The position numbers were made by a program, and so were the translations under genes. A stretch of 8,604 nt of DNA from positions 12,284-20,887 of the forward strand of contig CAJTQH010000041.1 of NCBI GenBank assembly GCA_910578305.1, in the 5' to 3' direction. The number at the start of each line of letters is the position of its first letter. Position 1 is the stretch's first letter. Below are positions 7,078 through 8,604 of this stretch, in pieces. The DNA is from an uncultured Muribaculaceae bacterium (GTDB lineage Bacteria; Bacteroidota; Bacteroidia; Bacteroidales; Muribaculaceae). The notes below the pieces were generated by a model. That model saw nothing but the letters and a program-made list of their open reading frames with translations, had not been told where the DNA came from and searched no databases.

Positions 7078-8109
7078 TCACACATGCTCCACTTCAGTAT
7101 GAAGCCGGACGGAAAATTTATCATAGACACGCTCCCGCACCAGATCCTCAAGAGCAAGTATATCATTAGGCGAAGCCTGTCCGGAAGCATTTACTATGAC
7201 CAATGGCTGGCTATGCCATGTCGCAGCATTTCCAAGTCTGAAATCTTTCATGCCAGATTGTTCGATAAGCCAGGCTGCCGGAATCTTTACCATGTTACCT
7301 ACCATATAATGCGGAACTCGATAGTCATGACCATGCTCGGATTTGGCAATCGTTTCAACCTGGCGGAACACATCTTCACTCACTACAGGATTCTTAAAAT
7401 AACTTCCTGCACTACCCACTTTATCCACCGATGGCAACTTGCATTCCCTCACACGCATCACAGCCTCTCGTACATCAAGCGGAGATGGTGATGTTTTATC
7501 CGAAAGAGCTTCCCGCAGATTTCCATAATCAAGTTTTGGAGATGCCTTTGATGTCAAAGCAAATGTGACATAAGTCACCACATAACGATTCACGAATTCT
7601 GGTTGCTTGAACATCGAGTCACGATAACCGTAATGACATTCATCGGCCGTAAAAGACATAAATCGATTGGATATCACATCATAACACTCCACTTTCCGTA
7701 TTACATCTGCCACTTCCACGCCATAGGCACCGATATTCTGCACGGCCGATGCGCCAACTTCTCCGGGAATCCCTGATAGATTTTCAAGTCCCCACAGTCC
7801 GTTTGACGCACATTGGCTAATCAGTTCATCCATTGTAATTCCGGCACCGCATCTCAACAATGTCCAGCCCTTGCCATCGCTCGATACAGTCATGTCAAGA
7901 ATCCTCGAATGAAGTATCACACCATCATAATCTCCTACAAACAAAAGATTACTGCCAGCCCCTATGTGCTTGAACTTTTCGGATGAAATGGCACAGAAAA
8001 CCCCCGGAAGATCGTCCGGACTTGTATATTCTATCCACCTGTTACACAACACATCCATACGGAATGTATTAAACGGCTTCAGATTGAATTTTGGCTGTGA
8101 TATTACCAT
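7078..8109 (-). CDS. murB: UDP-N-acetylenolpyruvoylglucosamine reductase
   Basis: A 343-residue FAD enzyme that reduces the MurA product with NADPH to UDP-N-acetylmuramic acid. The N-terminus shows the NTFRMDV motif and the FAD-binding HIGAGSNLL segment (48-56). The second FAD-binding stretch is LSGIPGEVGASAVQNIGAYG (111-130). The expected catalytic residues are present: Arg163 in YGYRDSMF, the proton-donating Ser236 in GSAGSYFKNP, and Glu339 in LHTEVEHV at the C-terminus. The length is almost that of the 342-residue E. coli enzyme, and the region between the substrate domains (about 240-300) fits type I MurB. The ATG at 8109 gives a full-length N-terminus. A good Bacteroidota promoter match lies just upstream, and murA follows directly. 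Confidence 0.97.
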   Translation of the reverse strand: MVISQPKFNLKPFNTFRMDVLCNRWIEYTSPDDLPGVFCAISSEKFKHIGAGSNLLFVGDYDGVILHSRILDMTVSSDGKGWTLLRCGAGITMDELISQCASNGLWGLENLSGIPGEVGASAVQNIGAYGVEVADVIRKVECYDVISNRFMSFTADECHYGYRDSMFKQPEFVNRYVVTYVTFALTSKASPKLDYGNLREALSDKTSPSPLDVREAVMRVRECKLPSVDKVGSAGSYFKNPVVSEDVFRQVETIAKSEHGHDYRVPHYMVGNMVKIPAAWLIEQSGMKDFRLGNAATWHSQPLVIVNASGQASPNDILALEDLVRERVYDKFSVRLHTEVEHV

Positions 8110-8131
8110 GTCTATCTATTGTTGACTATGA

Positions 8132-8162
8132 CAAATATACTACTTTATATCCATACATCAAC
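8132..8162 (-). promoter_or_regulatory. Candidate Bacteroidota promoter for murB-murA
   Basis: On the minus strand, TATATTTG (8139 down to 8132) is a perfect match to the -7 consensus TAnnTTTG. A GTTG at 8162 down to 8159 lies 19 bases further upstream and matches three of four bases of the -33 TTTG box. Transcription would start near 8126, leaving a short leader of about 15-20 bases before the murB ATG at 8109. The -33 box touches the stop codon of the upstream gene (8162-8164). Confidence 0.6.
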
Positions 8163-8604
8163 TAAAAAGTAAGATGTAATGTTAGTCTAACCCCACTTTT
8201 ATCCACATTGGGCAGATTGCGATATGACAATCGCCATACATAATCCACGCGAAGTATAGTGAATATATTGTCTATACCAACACTCGCTTCCATGTATGGC
8301 ATTCGCCCCATCTTTTGTGTATGAGCCATTTCCGGGAATTTAAAGGTCTGATCGTTATATGTCGGATCATTACGTTTGCTCAAATGGCCAAATAGACCGC
8401 GAAATGAAAAAACTTCACGTAATTTCAGTTTCTTCACATAGGGTATATAATTGAATATGGCGCCATTGGCCCAGTATGTCAACTCCCATGAAGCATAACT
8501 GTCATTGATAAACTCCATCGGATTCATCAGCGCATAAGTTTCAGGCTGAATGATGTACGAAAGATTGGCATTGGGTATCAATAGATTGGGGTACGGACTC
8601 CGGC
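8162..8604 (-). CDS. DUF5686-like outer-membrane protein, C-terminal part (5' end outside window)
   Basis: The last 147 residues of a protein that runs off the right edge; the frame stays open to the edge, so the in-frame TTG at 8581 is not a real start. Recognisable motifs are PYPNLLIPNANLSY, then ETYALMNPMEFIND with SYASWELTYWANG, then YIPYVKKLKLREVFSFRGLFG. Such blocks are typical of the C-terminal beta-barrel of the DUF5686 / carboxypeptidase-like regulatory domain proteins of Bacteroidota. The alternating strands near the end (ILRVDYVWRLSYRN and VRLTLHLTF) finish in a terminal Phe, as in outer-membrane barrels. The full family usually reaches about 800 residues, so most of the protein, including any N-terminal carboxypeptidase-like domain, lies outside. 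Its substrate or cargo is unknown. The gene ends 52 bases before murB on the same strand. Confidence 0.82.
   Translation of the reverse strand, partial: RSPYPNLLIPNANLSYIIQPETYALMNPMEFINDSYASWELTYWANGAIFNYIPYVKKLKLREVFSFRGLFGHLSKRNDPTYNDQTFKFPEMAHTQKMGRMPYMEASVGIDNIFTILRVDYVWRLSYRNLPNVDKSGVRLTLHLTF

Noticed and set aside
8579..8581. TTG start for the right-edge gene
   Set aside because: The frame is open to the window edge and the residues upstream (PYPNLL) belong to the conserved family block, so this is an internal codon.

Overview
The window looks like ordinary chromosomal DNA from a member of the Bacteroidota, most likely order Bacteroidales; a Muribaculaceae-type gut genome is my guess, held with low confidence. 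The reasons are a Bat (Bacteroides aerotolerance) cluster in its usual order, a DUF5686-type outer-membrane protein, a Bacteroidota-type MurA, start codons without Shine-Dalgarno sequences, and promoter-like sites of the Bacteroidota TTTG / TAnnTTTG type. I see no mobile element, CRISPR array, RNA gene or defence system.

Layout. Positions 1-4090 (+) hold the distal part of a bat operon: the C-terminal end of batB (cut by the window edge), batC, batD and batE, separated by only 13, 26 and 22 bases. They encode a membrane-anchored von Willebrand A protein, a secreted TPR protein with a Gln/Asn-rich linker, a large Ig-like membrane protein, and a TPR plus SH3-like membrane protein. Together they probably form an envelope complex whose biochemical role is still unsettled. 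After a 100-base gap with a plausible promoter comes a small helix-turn-helix protein (4191-4448, +). A further 99 bases on is a tandem universal stress protein with an extra N-terminal domain (4548-5672, +).

The right part is on the minus strand and convergent with the left. Reading leftwards from the right edge it holds the C-terminus of a DUF5686-like outer-membrane protein (cut by the edge), then murB, then murA. MurA and MurB catalyse the two committed steps that make UDP-N-acetylmuramic acid for peptidoglycan. They sit together as an apparent two-gene unit behind a good Bacteroidota promoter match that overlaps the stop codon of the upstream gene.

The most notable observations are an aspartate in MurA in place of the catalytic-loop cysteine that fosfomycin attacks, the murB-murA coupling with its promoter, the Gln/Asn-rich period-9 repeat in BatC, the small conserved-looking HTH protein of unknown function, and the asymmetric universal stress protein. 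I do not see convincing evidence of a wholly new system here.
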